From positions 8,568,864-8,630,863 of the forward strand of contig CM055111.1 of the NCBI GenBank assembly GCA_029204225.1: a DNA stretch of 62,000 nt. Direction: 5' to 3'. Positions 11,088-23,978 of the stretch are shown piece after piece; the stretch's first letter is position 1; every line of letters starts with the position of its first letter. Under the pieces are notes generated by a model. The model worked only from the letters and a program-made list of their open reading frames with translations, did not search any database and was not told the DNA's origin. The position numbers were made by a program, and so were the translations under genes. This DNA comes from Diphasiastrum complanatum. Its lineage: Eukaryota; Streptophyta; Lycopodiopsida; Lycopodiales; Lycopodiaceae.

Positions 11088-12900
11088 TAGGTTTTTTAGA
11101 ATCGAACAATTTATAGATGGCCTTTTTGAAATTTTAAGAATTTTCTCTTCTTTGAAATCAATTATGAGGATGCTATCAAACACATATTAATTCTGGGGAG
11201 GTTAACAAGAAATGAGCCAAAGAGTCAATTAACCACAAAGAGCTTGTGGAGAAGGCATCCACAAACACAATTGTTGTTAAAAAACTACTTTTACTCATTG
11301 TTTGTGAAGAATTCATACTAAAGATACAATGTCACCCATATAAGTTTGGTTATTGCCATATTACTAGTTTCCAAAGTCATTGTATACAACTTTTAAAAAA
11401 TATGGCTAAACTAGGTCCCTTAGAGTTTGGAGCATACACTACATGGGTTGCCAAGGTTTGAGCATGCACTTTATGGTTGCAATATCTAACTCTACGCAGC
11501 TCAATCCATTGCAATAAACTTGAGGATCCAATTACAACATTGCATTTCAACAATTTGGCCAAAGATTATCCTATACAAGATTTTAGATCCTAGTACATAC
11601 TTAAAACCATTTGTAATCATAGTTCCATGAAGATAATTGAGCAAAAGAGCTAAGAAAAATTGACTAGAACATTAGTATTGAGAGGGAAAAGAAATTTCAA
11701 GTTTAGAAATGTAGGAAATGAGCAAAAATGAGTGCTCAAGTTGACTAAACTCCTAACTAGCACTCTGAGAGTCCCTATGTTAAACTTAGATCCTACTAAA
11801 TGAAGCATAGAAGTCATACTATCTGGACATTTGACAACTTGCATGGTTACAATAAAGTGTTAATGATGGTCTAGAAGTCTAAGTGCACGTACATAACTTG
11901 CTTTTGTACCCACTCTAATTTACGTGTCTGACATGCATTGAACGCAAAAACATTGTCTAAAATTTTCTCTTGCATAAATCAAACAATCAACATTGAATTT
12001 GCTAGACTAGAAAAAAGGCTATTGGCATTTACAACATATACATATATGGCCAAGAAAAAATTTATTAGATTTTGGAGCATAAGGCTCCAAAATATCACTG
12101 CACAACTGCCAAGGTTTGGAATAAACATTTTCACCCAACTCACCCTACAAGCTGGCGAAATGATCAAGAAACATCATGTGAATATTTAAATTTTGTATTG
12201 ATTACAAGTTTGCTTTGGTCAACCATTTTTCAAATGATTTTTTGTTCTTTTAGATAAACAAAAGAGCAACTAAAAATTGGCCAAATTATACATATTCAGA
12301 AAGAAAAGAATGACCAATTCTAGAGATGTAGGAGGTGCACAAAAATGAGTGATCTAGTTGATTAGAATCCCAAGTAGCAATATCTTTATGTCAATGACAT
12401 TTGTTTTGGAACTTTGACCTAAAAAGGAGAAACATTCTTTTGGCAACTTTTAAATTATCGAATCTTAGCCTAAATTCATGTTTTTTTATGAGTCAGCTTC
12501 CAAAAAAGTTAAAAAACTAAAAAGATATATTTTTATAATGTATCATCACAATTTTTGTTTACAAACCTCATAAGACCATCATCTTCTAAATTTATATCAT
12601 CAAGACTTGGCTAATTTTATGACAATCATCTTCTTTTGCCCTTTGGATGCAACTACAACATTTTCAATTAGTAGCTTTCCTAGAAAAGCGTATATTGAGG
12701 TGGTGTGCAACCAATGGACCCATAACACTTTTGTTTGGTTAGTGTTTTGAATGAATCCAAGCACTTTTGCAATCCAAAATGGATGTCCTTCACTTTTTCC
12801 AAAAGCCAAAAGTGCAACAAGACTTCCACTTTGAATTTAATTAAGATCACCAAACCACTTTAATTTCTTTTTTTTTGAGCCCAATTAATGTTAGAAAAAG
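11088..12900. other. No gene seen
   Basis: 1.8 kb of AT-rich sequence downstream of the transporter. Short frames encode nothing recognisable, and no transposon protein motif was found. The first 200-300 bp probably include the 3' UTR. Confidence 0.4.
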
Positions 12901-13716
12901 AGCTTATGAACCTCATTTGGATCTCTAATGATTCGTCAATCATAAAGAATTGCACTTAGATTGAATTGCTAGACATCTAATTTGGTAATTGCCTTTGAAC
13001 ACCACAATCAAACTAGCATTTACCGATCCTCATGGCCTCTCACATGTGTGGGCAATACGGTATTGTTATTAGGTTTAGATCTATTCAATAGACACAAAAA
13101 ATCAAACAATCATCAAATTACATGTTTTCTACTTGCAAGAGCAAAATTGCCAAAATCACCATCAATCTTCATTTCCAAAAAGTGTATGTACAAATGAGCT
13201 CCAAATCCATATCAAGTGAGCTCAAATCCGAGATTCGGTGTAACTGCCACGGGGGTAGACCCTAACTCTAGCATTCAATGCCTTAGATCGAGCAAATTAG
13301 TCTCAAGATCACACGAGTTCAGGTGGCTCAGATTTGGAGGTGGTCGAACCTTATCAAAATCTCTATAATCTAGGAGCTTAATTTTGTGGCCTTGACATGA
13401 ACATGATTTTTGGTCATGAATGGTGATTTGATTTCACATACTTTAGTCCTAATTATCTATCTCTAATCATGCATTTAATTTGTACAAGTCATGAGAAGAT
13501 TGAGGTCCAACCTCAAGATGACATGTGGCATGCCACTACCTAGCTGACTTTTGTCTTCTTTCACATTGCTTCTTGAAACAAACTAGTTTATGACATGAAT
13601 GAACTAATGCAACTAAGGCTACCATTCACATGTGGGAACATGCCCCACACATATGATATTGACATATCTACATGAAAGTGAGAATTCATCACACTATTAT
13701 TTGCATATTCTTCACA
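12901..13716 (-). repeat. Probable 3' LTR of non-autonomous copia-type element (left border uncertain)
   Basis: On the minus strand the LTR starts TGTGAAGAATATGC at 13,716, directly after a purine tract TTTTTGAGGAG (13,717-13,727). This mirrors the PPT/LTR junction of the 28,344-33,527 element (GAGGAGGAG then TGTGAAAAATGC). The first 110 bp, with ACATGTGGGAACA and CCCACACAT words, resemble the matching part of that LTR. The left end is not seen and is set by the usual ~0.8-kb length. Confidence 0.45.
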
Positions 13717-14640
13717 CTCCTCAAAAATTAGCTTGATAAGTATGCTAGTGCTATCCAAAACTTAAGGAGCAACCTAAGCTTCTCAAGTAGATCCTTTGGA
13801 ATGGATTTGGTGAGAAGGCCAGCCCATAAAATTGTATTTGCTACAAAGTCACCATAACTACCAAGCACCATGAAGAGCTTTCCACCATCCTAGCACCAAT
13901 GTTATTGAGTTTTTCCATCCTTGAAGAAGATGATTGATCCCAAAGCTACTCCTCCTTGAAAATAGCTATTCCTCCTTGAGAAAAACTAAGCTCATAAGGA
14001 TCACAAAGTTCCATCATCATGTTATCAAGATCTTGATGATTAGACATATCAAGATTGCCAACTTGACTATGCATGCTAAATAACAAAAAATTTGTATCAT
14101 TTCTATATGCTTGAATTCAATGCCAATCTCAGATCCAATGAGGCCAAAAAATTCAATATAAGTGTCCTTGGAAGATGATTCACTTGTTCTCATAACAAGT
14201 TTACAAGATGCCTCAAAACATGAAAAAACACCATCATATAACTCATGGGTAAAGTAACCAATCTTACTTGCATATAATTTGAGAGCAAGTAGATGGATAT
14301 CCCATACACTGAACTAATGACATAGTATCTAATGGAGAGCCACAAACCACCAAATTTCTGTATTCCATCAAAGGATCATAGTTATGTGGAATTGTCTCAA
14401 GTCTATTTTGAGATTTAGGATCTCCTTCTTGGATGTTCAAGCTTACTTGCTTCCCTCCTTGCTTTTCTTCATCATTTTTTTCTTGTAGCACAAAATGCTC
14501 CTTCTTGTCACGATAATGGCATTTGACATTGGATTTGTCCTTCGTGCTTTTCGTAGATGATGAAGATGATGCTCTACTCTCTCTACTATCCACACTCTTC
14601 CTAATTTTTCGTATTAATCTATCTGTGTGTATATCCACTA
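13717..14640 (-). pseudogene. Relic of non-autonomous copia-type family (zinc-knuckle plus CKL-MR-SES module)
   Basis: On the minus strand, 14,640-14,264 encodes a Ser-rich linker and a degenerate gag zinc knuckle, STKSTKDKSNVKCHYRDKKE. The knuckle has lost its second Cys and its His. Further down, about 14,260-14,100 encodes EASCKLVMRTSESSSKDTYI followed by LIGSEIGIEFK. This is the same module found twice in the 29.3-30.5 kb ORF. The last part, to 13,717, also aligns at nucleotide level with 29,180-29,560 and ends at the PPT. Several frames are broken, so this is a decayed, truncated member of that family with no protease, integrase or RT. Confidence 0.6.
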
Positions 14641-16193
<1,553 letters not shown>

Positions 16194-19100
16194 TCATGAC
16201 TGTAGTGAAATTAACACCCAACTATAAATATCTTCAGCTTTCCATGTATAACTAGCACCTGAAAAGTTCAAAGATGTAATTTCTTCAATGTTTTGCCTGA
16301 TAATTTTCATTATCTTCTTCTTATTGATCGGCTTATGACACAAATCATGTGTGCTTTCATTACGTGCAATATCTTTGAACCATTTATTCATTTTTCGATG
16401 GTTAGACAAGAAACAAGCATGCTGCTCTCGAAAATGCTTAATTAAAACTTCTCTACCATAAAGCTTTGTGGGATCTCGATCCTTTTCTTTTGGTACACAA
16501 AAAATTTGCTCATAAGTAGGTGTTTCCACTATGGATCGACTTACAATATTTTCAACTGGTCTCGTAGGTATAGTGGTAGTCTCTAATTGGCCTTATGTGA
16601 TCATTTATTTTGAAACATGTCAACAATTTGTTGCATCAATGGCTTGCACTCCTCGGACATCATAAACATCTCAAGGAGCCCGCGAAGATCTTTCTTGTTA
16701 ACTACATCCATAATCTCTCAGTAAAATAACCTATGAAATGTCAAAAATCACATATGAAATAGAGATTATTCAACTAGAACAACAACAAAAGCTAGCATTT
16801 GCTAATAAAAAATATATTTGAGCTAAACCAATCTGAGCACATGATTTAATAAAATGTTATACCATACATACCTTCTTTAATTTCTTTTATGTCATGGATT
16901 GCCATATGGTTGGTACTCGTTTGGCCTTTCCATCAACCTCTACTCTTTGGTTACAAATGACAATCCAATCACAAAGAACAATGACACAACAACTCCAGTG
17001 CCTCCACACATTTTCTTCACATTCCACTCTCTAACAATTATTTGTCTTAGGTTAGTCTTTAACCAAGCTAGGCATACCTGTTTATTTGAAGCATCCACCT
17101 CTCTCACTACAGCATGTCGAAAATTAGAAATATTTTTTGTGTCAAAAGTATTTTGCATTAGTGCTATATCATTCTCCTCTAGCCATGGAGGCATGCAACC
17201 CATAAATGTTGGGCTCAACAATCTATTCCTAGGCTCAACATCTCTTGTTTCATATGCTATAATATTCAATCCTCGTGGAAAATTTATAAATTTATGTAGC
17301 AAGGAGCTAATTGGTCTAATACAATTCCAATTAAAAGGAATGCGACTCCTTTGCAAAATACTCATGCCTGTTACATGACCAATACATAGACTTTCTTCAC
17401 CATCTTGAACTACAATTGTTGCTTGTAGTACTCAGCACCAAAGAAAAGCATCCATTGTGTTGCAACACAAAAAAGGATGTGATATGTGCCTTCCAATGTC
17501 CTACTCCAACTGCAAGTGTGACACTTTCATCGGCTTTCAAAACTACCTCATCACCAACTGAATACACATCTCCTCGATAAAATACTTTCTTGTAAATTGT
17601 AACTCATCTAAATTGGCCTTGAATCTTTTCAATACCCCAAAAATGCTCTGCATATCGGACCTCCTCCTTCTTTGCAGCTTGATATTGTTCTTCTTTCTTT
17701 GTGATTGCAATCTCTTTGTCTTCCAAAAGCCTCTCACATATATAATTGTGATATAGGCAATATGTGATTTCCAAACTTCTTTGGCCTTCGCAGTAGATGA
17801 AACTTCTAGAATTCCATGCTCATGCCATTATATGGAGGATTGGGCATTTTCATTCACGTATCCTTCTGAGAGAATCAAACAAGTATGGAGTTCCAAGAGC
17901 ATTCTTTCAAAGGGAATTAGGCCATCTTTGTCATTTTGGATCATCTCAAGAACTGAAGTGAACAACCGCCTTCTATAATGTTGGGCATATGATATTTCAT
18001 TGCATAGGTTATTGGTAGAAATTTTCACATAATTATTGGATACCTCTTGCTCAAAAGCATAGCACCAAAAAACATCATGCATGGCATGTTGATAGATATC
18101 ATCAAAAATCTCTCTGTTGACTGCATTGTTAACAAGGTGATCAAATTTGTACAGCAATCCCATAGACCAAAAAATGCACTTTGTTTATATGAAAATAAAA
18201 ATGGAACTCAAACCTACTACATGCTCCAACGGAGATGAATTTTTCCCATAGGATTCCTCACTGCGGACTCTCCAAGAAAGCAACAAACGTTTGGCTGTTT
18301 CTATATCCTTGCTTGACCATCCTTTGTCACGACTGTAGTTGTAAAAAAAATGTGAAATATCAACTAATAGACGACCTAAGTCATGCAAAGATCTATGAAC
18401 ACTAGTCACAACACCTAGGATGTGAGGCAAGCACCATTGTATAAGCTTTTGATTCTCCTTCCAAGATACTTGCTTGGCACATGTGGCCAATGTCCATAGC
18501 GGATTGAGGAGGGGTAGCCTTGAACACACCTGAAACTGCTAGATCGATGACTTTCTTTGTATCATTTGTTGATTCCTAAATTTGTGAAACAAATTCAAGA
18601 GAAAGATGTGCGTGACATCATAAACCAAAACTATTGATAGATTGAAGCCATACAATTCATACAGCCTTTAAAGAGTTGACTCTCCTAATAGTCCAACACC
18701 TCTTAGTATTTCTTCTTTTTAAGCTTGGGTACATGCCCTCTTTGATCGAGATAAGGCCTCTACCATTTCAGAAATTAGTCGCTTGGTTGGAGGATATTTG
18801 GCTTGATATCTATTTCCACCATAGAAATGGTGCCCTATACAGTTTTTACGCTGATTTTCAAAGGTAGCTTGAGCTTTAGCTTGGTCACCATCTTTGAGGA
18901 GACCAGTTTTACATTGGGCAGGATGATTGCCTATTACCACCATCGACATGGCATGTAGTTGACAATGCCTGGAAATTCTTGACGAATAGCCAAAAATATC
19001 GTCGGGAGGATAGTTGTAGTATAGCTTAGCTCCACTTACAAAAAGATACTCCAATTTATCCACAAGTGGTCTCATGAAAGCCCCAAGGACATCAACTGAG

Positions 19101-20487
19101 CTTTTAATAAGCTTCTTGCAACTGAAAGGAATGAACAAAACTAGTAGAATCTTTTTGGTAGAGCTTTTTCCATAATTAAGAATGCTGATTTCAATCACAC
19201 CACAATCTTTCTGTTTTGCTCAAGATGCTTGAAAACCATCCCAATGCAAAAGCAAAGCAAAGTTGTGAGGATCACCCTACCACATTACACATAATTCCCA
19301 TTATATTCAACATTTTACAAAAAAAAAAAAAAACAAATCACTAATGGGTCATATAGCTTACCTTGCACATATTCTTTTCACACCAAATAGAAGAACGACA
19401 CTTTTCGCATGGAAATTCATATGGTTTTCCATTCCAACCATCTTGGAGTGCCTGTGACTTGTTGGGAAACGTTGCATAACGTTTTTTGCAATAAGGCTTT
19501 TTACAAACTATTGGCAGTTCATAAAATGAGTTTGGATCCCAAAATTGTTGTATTGCTCTACACTTTTCACCATCCCAAAATTTGTATATTTGTTCAGGGT
19601 GTTCTTTCAGGTCTTTCCCCAACCATCACTCTTTGTTACGCCACATCTTCAGTAATTCATAGCAAAGTGTTCTACTTTTTGTCATCGATTGCAATTGCAA
19701 GCAAATGGGAGCATAGTTAAGGACCACCATGTCTTTCCTTGGCATACTACACTTTACGCACTTCTCGCAACATGACAAACAATCACGCTTCAGTATTTTC
19801 TTTTTCTGTGCACCTTCCATGCATAGGCAATACAACACGTTTTTAGCATAGTTATCTTCTGCACTAGGTTGGAGCACCTCGGGATCATGTGGGCCATCTT
19901 TGGAGCCAATACATAGCTTGAAGCATTGTAGTTGAATCATACCTAGCCCCAAATACATATTATTTAATTGATTCCAACAAGTTGGAATCCTCACTCCATC
20001 AAAATCCCCATCCGATGGGAGTGTACCAAAAGTTTGCTAGGCTCGATTTTTTTTTTTGCCATTATTTTTCTTTTTGGCTCCTACTCCACCCATGTCTCCA
20101 AATAAGACTTGCAACATTTCATCTTGAAATCTAATCGGTGCTTGAAACTTGTCCCACAATGTTTGCAACTCAATACACCTTTCTATTATTTGGTCTGCCA
20201 AAGTTATTTCCTCTACTTCTTGGTCATCTCCAAGGTTTTCGAGCTCCTCAAATTCTACTTCCTCGTGAGGGAAATTGTGCAACACATCTTCATGCAAGGG
20301 AATATCTTCATGATCCTCTTCTGATTGGGGAAATCCCAAGTTGGAAAGTAAATTGCCATATTTTTGTTGAAGTGATTGGTGCCTGCTGAAAGTGGAAGGA
20401 GGAACCATTCTTCCACCACCATAGTAAGACGAGCATGTGCACCATACCCTTCTAGACGTTCTATGTAGGTTAGAAGCAGGTTGTGCA
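16194..20487 (-). mobile_element. Decayed TNP2-like (CACTA-type) DNA transposon
   Basis: Minus-strand reading shows a transposase broken by stops and frameshifts. N-terminal acidic region: 20,480-20,037. Central zinc-finger-like Cys-rich stretch: 19,994-19,626 (CLSCCEKCVKCSMPRKD). It continues with WNGKPYEFPCEKCRSS at 19,341-19,622 and the catalytic-region relic at 18,719-19,300. C-terminal helices follow at 18,529-16,194 (for example 17,828-18,163, FWCYAFEQEVSNNYVKIS). The order and the HWDGFQA, ISILNYGK, HPAQCKTG and RPLVDKL blocks fit TNP2-like transposases. Terminal inverted repeats and target duplications were not found. The right end is cut at 20,487/20,488, where copia RT begins. Family call is by remembered motif pattern, not a search. 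Confidence 0.55.
18719..19300 (-). pseudogene. TNP2-like transposase catalytic-region relic
   Basis: Minus-strand frame with a stop near its start: NFALLLHWDGFQAS*AKQKD, then VIEISILNYGKSSTKKILLV, RPLVDKLEYLFVSG and MSMVVIGNHPAQCKTGLLKD. In TNP2-like proteins the D of the DGF block and a D in the later D-x-P-A block are expected catalytic acids. Here the second reads GNHPAQ, with Asn in place of Asp. That substitution plus frameshifts on both sides means no active enzyme can be made from this copy. Confidence 0.5.
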
Positions 20488-20948
20488 TCATCTACATAAA
20501 TGAGAAGAATGACAAGAGCACTAGCAATAAACTTTAGATACATGGAAGGATCATAGTTACTTAGGATGAATCCTAGTGAGATAAGAAAAGAGTTGAGTTT
20601 AGCATACCATGATCTTGGTGCTTGCTTGAGTCCATAAAGACTTTTGAAACGCAAGCAAACTTTTGATTCATCCTTGATGAATCCTTGAGGTTGCTCCATA
20701 TAGATTTTCTCTTCAAGGTATCCATTGAGAAATGCATTGGAAACATCTAATTGGAACACCTTCCATTTGAAATAACAAGCAATAGATATGATGATTCTTA
20801 TTGTCACCATCTTTGCAATACATGCAAAGATCTCTTCGTAATCAAGGCCTTGGATTTGAGCAAATACTTTTGCACATAACATTGCTTTGTACTTGTTGAT
20901 GGTGCCAACATCGTTGTACTTGATTGAAAATATTGTAAAAAAAAACAC
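20037..20948 (-). pseudogene. Chimeric 303-codon ORF: copia RT fused in frame to TNP2-like N-terminus
   Basis: Reading from 20,948, residues 1 to about 154 are copia RT. The blocks are NKYKAMLCAKVFAQIQGLDY, QLDVSNAFLNGYLEEKIYME, SLYGLKQAPRSWYAKLNS and LLIYVDD. Immediately after YVDD at about 20,488 the protein changes to the acidic N-terminal region of the TNP2-like transposon (SNLHRTSRRVW, then EEVEFEELENLGDDQEVEE, ending KKKNNGKKKNRA). The junction keeps the frame open, so one 303-aa chimeric protein could be translated. RT lacks everything after the catalytic loop. Most likely an accidental junction. Confidence 0.85.
20488..20836 (-). repeat. 349-bp copia RT block nearly identical to 58,779-59,127
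   Basis: By eye the two blocks differ at about two positions (G/A near 20,562 and A/G near 20,822). They sit in unrelated contexts, with copia sequence beyond this block on only one side in each locus. They encode the same RT palm segment (FLNGYLEEKIYMEQPQGF). Confidence 0.85.
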
Positions 20949-21154
20949 TAGGAATTTTCCTTCAGAGAATGTGAAAGTTTGAATAATTCAAACAAATATC
21001 AGCGTCTTCAATCGTGTCTGATTTTGGTATATATATACTAATAGAGCAGGTTCTATTATAATTGAATTAGGCGTGCAGATTGGAACATGTGCATGAGTGT
21101 GATAGATAATTTTAGATAATCAGAAATGTGTAGGAAACACCAATGAAGTAAAAA

Positions 21155-21487
21155 TTAATCTATTGATCTTTCATTACCTCTTATAATTAGCTTTACATGA
21201 GACTCCATAGGTGTTTCACAAGATTTTGCATCTACCATATGAAATCTTTCTAGAGTAGATTTAGCATACTTCTCTTGACAAATAAAAGTAGTTTGAGAAG
21301 ATCTTATCACTTGTATTCCTAAAATGTAATGTAAATGACCAAGATTATGCACCTCAAAATCCTTCTTAAGAGCACTATTGATATCCTCCACATCTTGATT
21401 GTTTCTACCACTCGAGATGAAGATTAGGAAGAATGTAACATCATTTCCAACAAACCTGTAATAAAGTGAATGATCATAATAACTCAT
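21155..21487 (-). pseudogene. Second copia RT C-terminal fragment
   Basis: Minus-strand reading gives SGRNNQDVEDINSALKKDFE, VHNLGHLHYILGIQVIRSSQ and FICQEKYAKSTLERFHMVDA. This is the RT thumb/connection region that follows the YVDD loop in copia pol. The YVDD codons themselves are lost (FFLIFISSG instead). It is not contiguous with the RT at 20,488-20,948 and differs in sequence from the intact element, so it is a separate relic. Both ends are truncated. Confidence 0.8.
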
Positions 21488-21579
21488 AACAAACCCTTGA
21501 GAGAGTAAAAAATTGTTAAGCTTTTTGGCGGAGAAATTAGGCGGGAAAATGGGTTAGAGGTTATAACTTTCAAATATGT

Positions 21580-22671
21580 CCAAACCAACCTTCGCAGACC
21601 TGGCAGTACCTTCTACCACATCAGTAGAAGCTATTGTACTTTTTGCAAGAGTTAGTTCTTAGCCATTTTGCCAAAATAGCCAAAAAAATAAAAAAGACTA
21701 TAAAAATTTAAAAATACTACTAAGTATCCTTCGTAGAGCTCTCTGAAGTTCCATCTCACTGAGACCAGGACACGGAGAAGTCTGCAAGATTTCCTTGCAG
21801 AGTAAGACCCTTTGCAAAGGTCCCCAAGATCTAGAATAGCAAAATCTAAGACAAAACCCTCGCAGACATCAAAATTTTAAATTTTTGTAGGAACTAACCT
21901 TCACAAAAGCTTCTGAAGTTCCATCTCAGTGAGACAAGGACATAGAAGAGCATGTGAGAGTTGGTTTGAATTATTGATTATTCTGTGAGGTGAAAAGTGA
22001 TTATGAACCCTCGTAGACAACAATAACTCTTGCACCACCAAACCATCCCATTGTCTTTAGAATGTCATTTTCTATTAGTGATGAAGTCTGCGAGAGTTAG
22101 TTTGAGATATTGAATGTTTTGTGAGCCAAAAAGTGATTTTGAACCCTTGCAGACATCAATAACTCTCGCACCACTGAGAAGTAACCTTCACAAACCATCC
22201 CATTCTCTTTAAACTCTTGTTTTCCATCAGTGATGAAGTCTGCAAGAGTTAGTTCCCAATATTGAATGATCTGTAAGAAAACAAGTGAATTTTTTTATCT
22301 AAAGGACCTTCACAAACATCAATAACCTTTGCATCTGCAAGAGTTAACCTTCACAGGTTTGACATAAGTTAGATCTTTGAGCCAAATCCAACTACAATTG
22401 TACATTGAGTTTTTGTGATCCAAATGAAACCAAATCAATTTATACTTGTTTCTTAGGTTGAAGGCCATACTACAACCTTTAGTACATGTGTGGACTCAGA
22501 TTTGGGTCTTTGATCTTGTTTATTGATTATCCATACTTGTTACGTGTCAAATTGCTAATCTAGATCAGCATTTATTGTCTAGTTTTTTGATGCATTGTTA
22601 AGCAAGCACATAATCTCTCTTGTGGATATTCTAAGATCTATTTTTGGTCCTCAAAGTATTGTACTTTCACA
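21580..22671 (+). repeat. Probable copia 5' LTR (right border firm, left border uncertain)
   Basis: The right end is CTTTCACA at 22,671, directly followed by the tRNA-Met PBS at 22,672. The left end is not defined. No matching 3' LTR was found in the window: the LTR at 26,208-27,232 is a different sequence, so the original element has been broken up. Confidence 0.45.
21940..22345 (+). repeat. About three tandem 135-150-bp units inside a copia 5' LTR
   Basis: Units carry GATGAAGTCTGCGAGAGTTA-like, TTTTGTGAG..AAAAGTGATT and CAATAACTCTCGCACC words near 21,950, 22,080 and 22,230. Related shorter words (TTCGCAGACC, CTCTGAAGTTCCATCTCA) extend left to about 21,580. The array lies upstream of the LTR end at 22,671. 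Confidence 0.6.
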
Positions 22672-22684
22672 TGGTATCAGAGCC
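22672..22684 (+). other. Primer binding site, initiator-Met tRNA
   Basis: TGGTATCAGAGCC directly follows an LTR ending in CA. It is complementary to the 3' end of plant initiator-Met tRNA, the usual primer of copia elements. Confidence 0.85.
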
Positions 22685-23375
22685 AAGTACAAGGGCTTTG
22701 ATCTTAGATCCATTCAAATCCATTCAAATCCATTTTTAGCAGTTTTGTATGCTAAAAACTAGTCTTGTGAGGGCGAGTTTGGTGCTAAGTTTTGGTGGTA
22801 GGAATTGATCCCAAACTTCTTTAGGATCAAATTTTGTACTATTCCCATGTGTGGGCACTTCTGAACCAGCATTAAATGAACTACTTTCATTTGGTCATTG
22901 TAAATTGAATTTGTGAACTGTTGGTGTAGTTTTTGGTGGAAATACCAGGATAATCTACCAAGATCATTAGCCATTGATTAGATTTGAATTTGTTTCATGG
23001 AATCTAATTAATCTAGGCTGAGTTCAAGTCCTATTAAGGTTAAAAATGGGTCTTTAAAGTACAACAAGTAGGAAGGAAGAGATTCAATCATTTTTTTGTC
23101 CAAAAATAGCCAATATTGGCAAGATTTGATTGTAAGTAGATTTCACATCATCTTATCTTCATTCCATCTTTGTGAGGGAGTGCTAGAACTGAGATTATAA
23201 GTCCATTTGTTGGATCTTATCTTCATTCCAGCTTTGCGATGGAGTGATAGAACTGTGATTATAAGTCCATTTGTTGGATTAGAAATCAAATTTGAGTGAA
23301 AGACTGCAAGTGTGAGACCTTTGTGAGTTTCAAGTCAATCGAATCTCTTTCTTGTTTGTAGATGTCATTAGTAAG

Positions 23376-23588
23376 ATGGGATCTGCTAGAGCATACCTTC
23401 TAGAAGCTAGTGAGAGATTGAACTCTACAAATTATGCTATTTGGAAGGTTAGGATGGAGTCACTCTTGGTGCTCCAAGACCTTTATGAATTCTTGATTGA
23501 AGATGAAGATGAACTTCTAGGTGCACAAGAGTTAGCTAGATACAAGAAGAGATCTAGGCTTCCAATTCATTGTGTGAAGGCCAAATAG
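23376..23588 (+). pseudogene. Copia gag N-terminus, truncated
   Basis: From ATG 23,376 the frame reads MGSARAYLLEASERLNSTNY and AIWKVRMESLLVLQDLYEFL, ending at TAG 23,586-23,588. It aligns with residues 1-70 of the intact copia polyprotein (MASINAYLLDTNERLNKTNY), which sets the start and family. Position 700 bp downstream of the PBS matches the leader length of the intact element (about 800 bp). After residue 71 the sequence switches to an LTR fragment, so gag was cut by a later rearrangement. Confidence 0.8.
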
Positions 23589-23978
23589 GGCTTGGACCTA
23601 TTATAAAAGGATGTAACTCGTGGAGAGACAAATCTTCTCTCTTCTCTCTCTCATTTCATCATTATACATGGTCCTCTTTGGGTTCTACTACTCATTGGTG
23701 CACTCCATGATGTTATCTTGCAATTCTATGTGTATAATGATCATTTATTGCTATTTTTGGTTCCACACGTGTGAAGTATAGTAGGGTACTGTAATTGTAC
23801 AGACATCAACTATATTTTATGTTTTGGTTTATGTTTGATTAGTATCTCATAGAGTTTGCATCTCATTTTGTAGGTAGATGCTGATTTTTCTACATTGGCA
23901 AGATTGTTGGTTTGCTCCTTATTGTAACCAAAGATCAGGGACATGGATTGGATCTTGAATGATTTGAAATCCTTCACA
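23589..23978 (+). repeat. Truncated copia LTR (3' part)
   Basis: Aligns with the last 390 bp of the LTR at 26,208-27,232: GGACCTATTATAAAAGGATG, CATTGGTGCACT, TTTCTACATTGGCAAG, ending TTCACA. It carries TATTATAAAAGG, a plausible TATA region. A degenerate PBS-like TTTGTATCAATC follows at 23,979. Probably the remains of the 5' LTR paired with 26,208-27,232. Confidence 0.7.

Noticed and set aside
17381-17980. Plus-strand short frames in the TNP2-like region as host genes
   Set aside because: All are antisense to recognisable transposase segments and have no own motifs.
21940-22345. Possible CRISPR-like array
   Set aside because: Units are long, degenerate and contiguous without unique spacers, and the DNA is eukaryotic; it is an LTR-internal tandem repeat.
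22672-22684. TGGTATCAGAGC motifs as possible tRNA gene parts (also 39,127, 57,366, 60,968)
   Set aside because: They are single 12-13-nt primer binding sites next to LTR ends, without cloverleaf, A box or B box. No tRNA or rRNA gene was recognised in the window.
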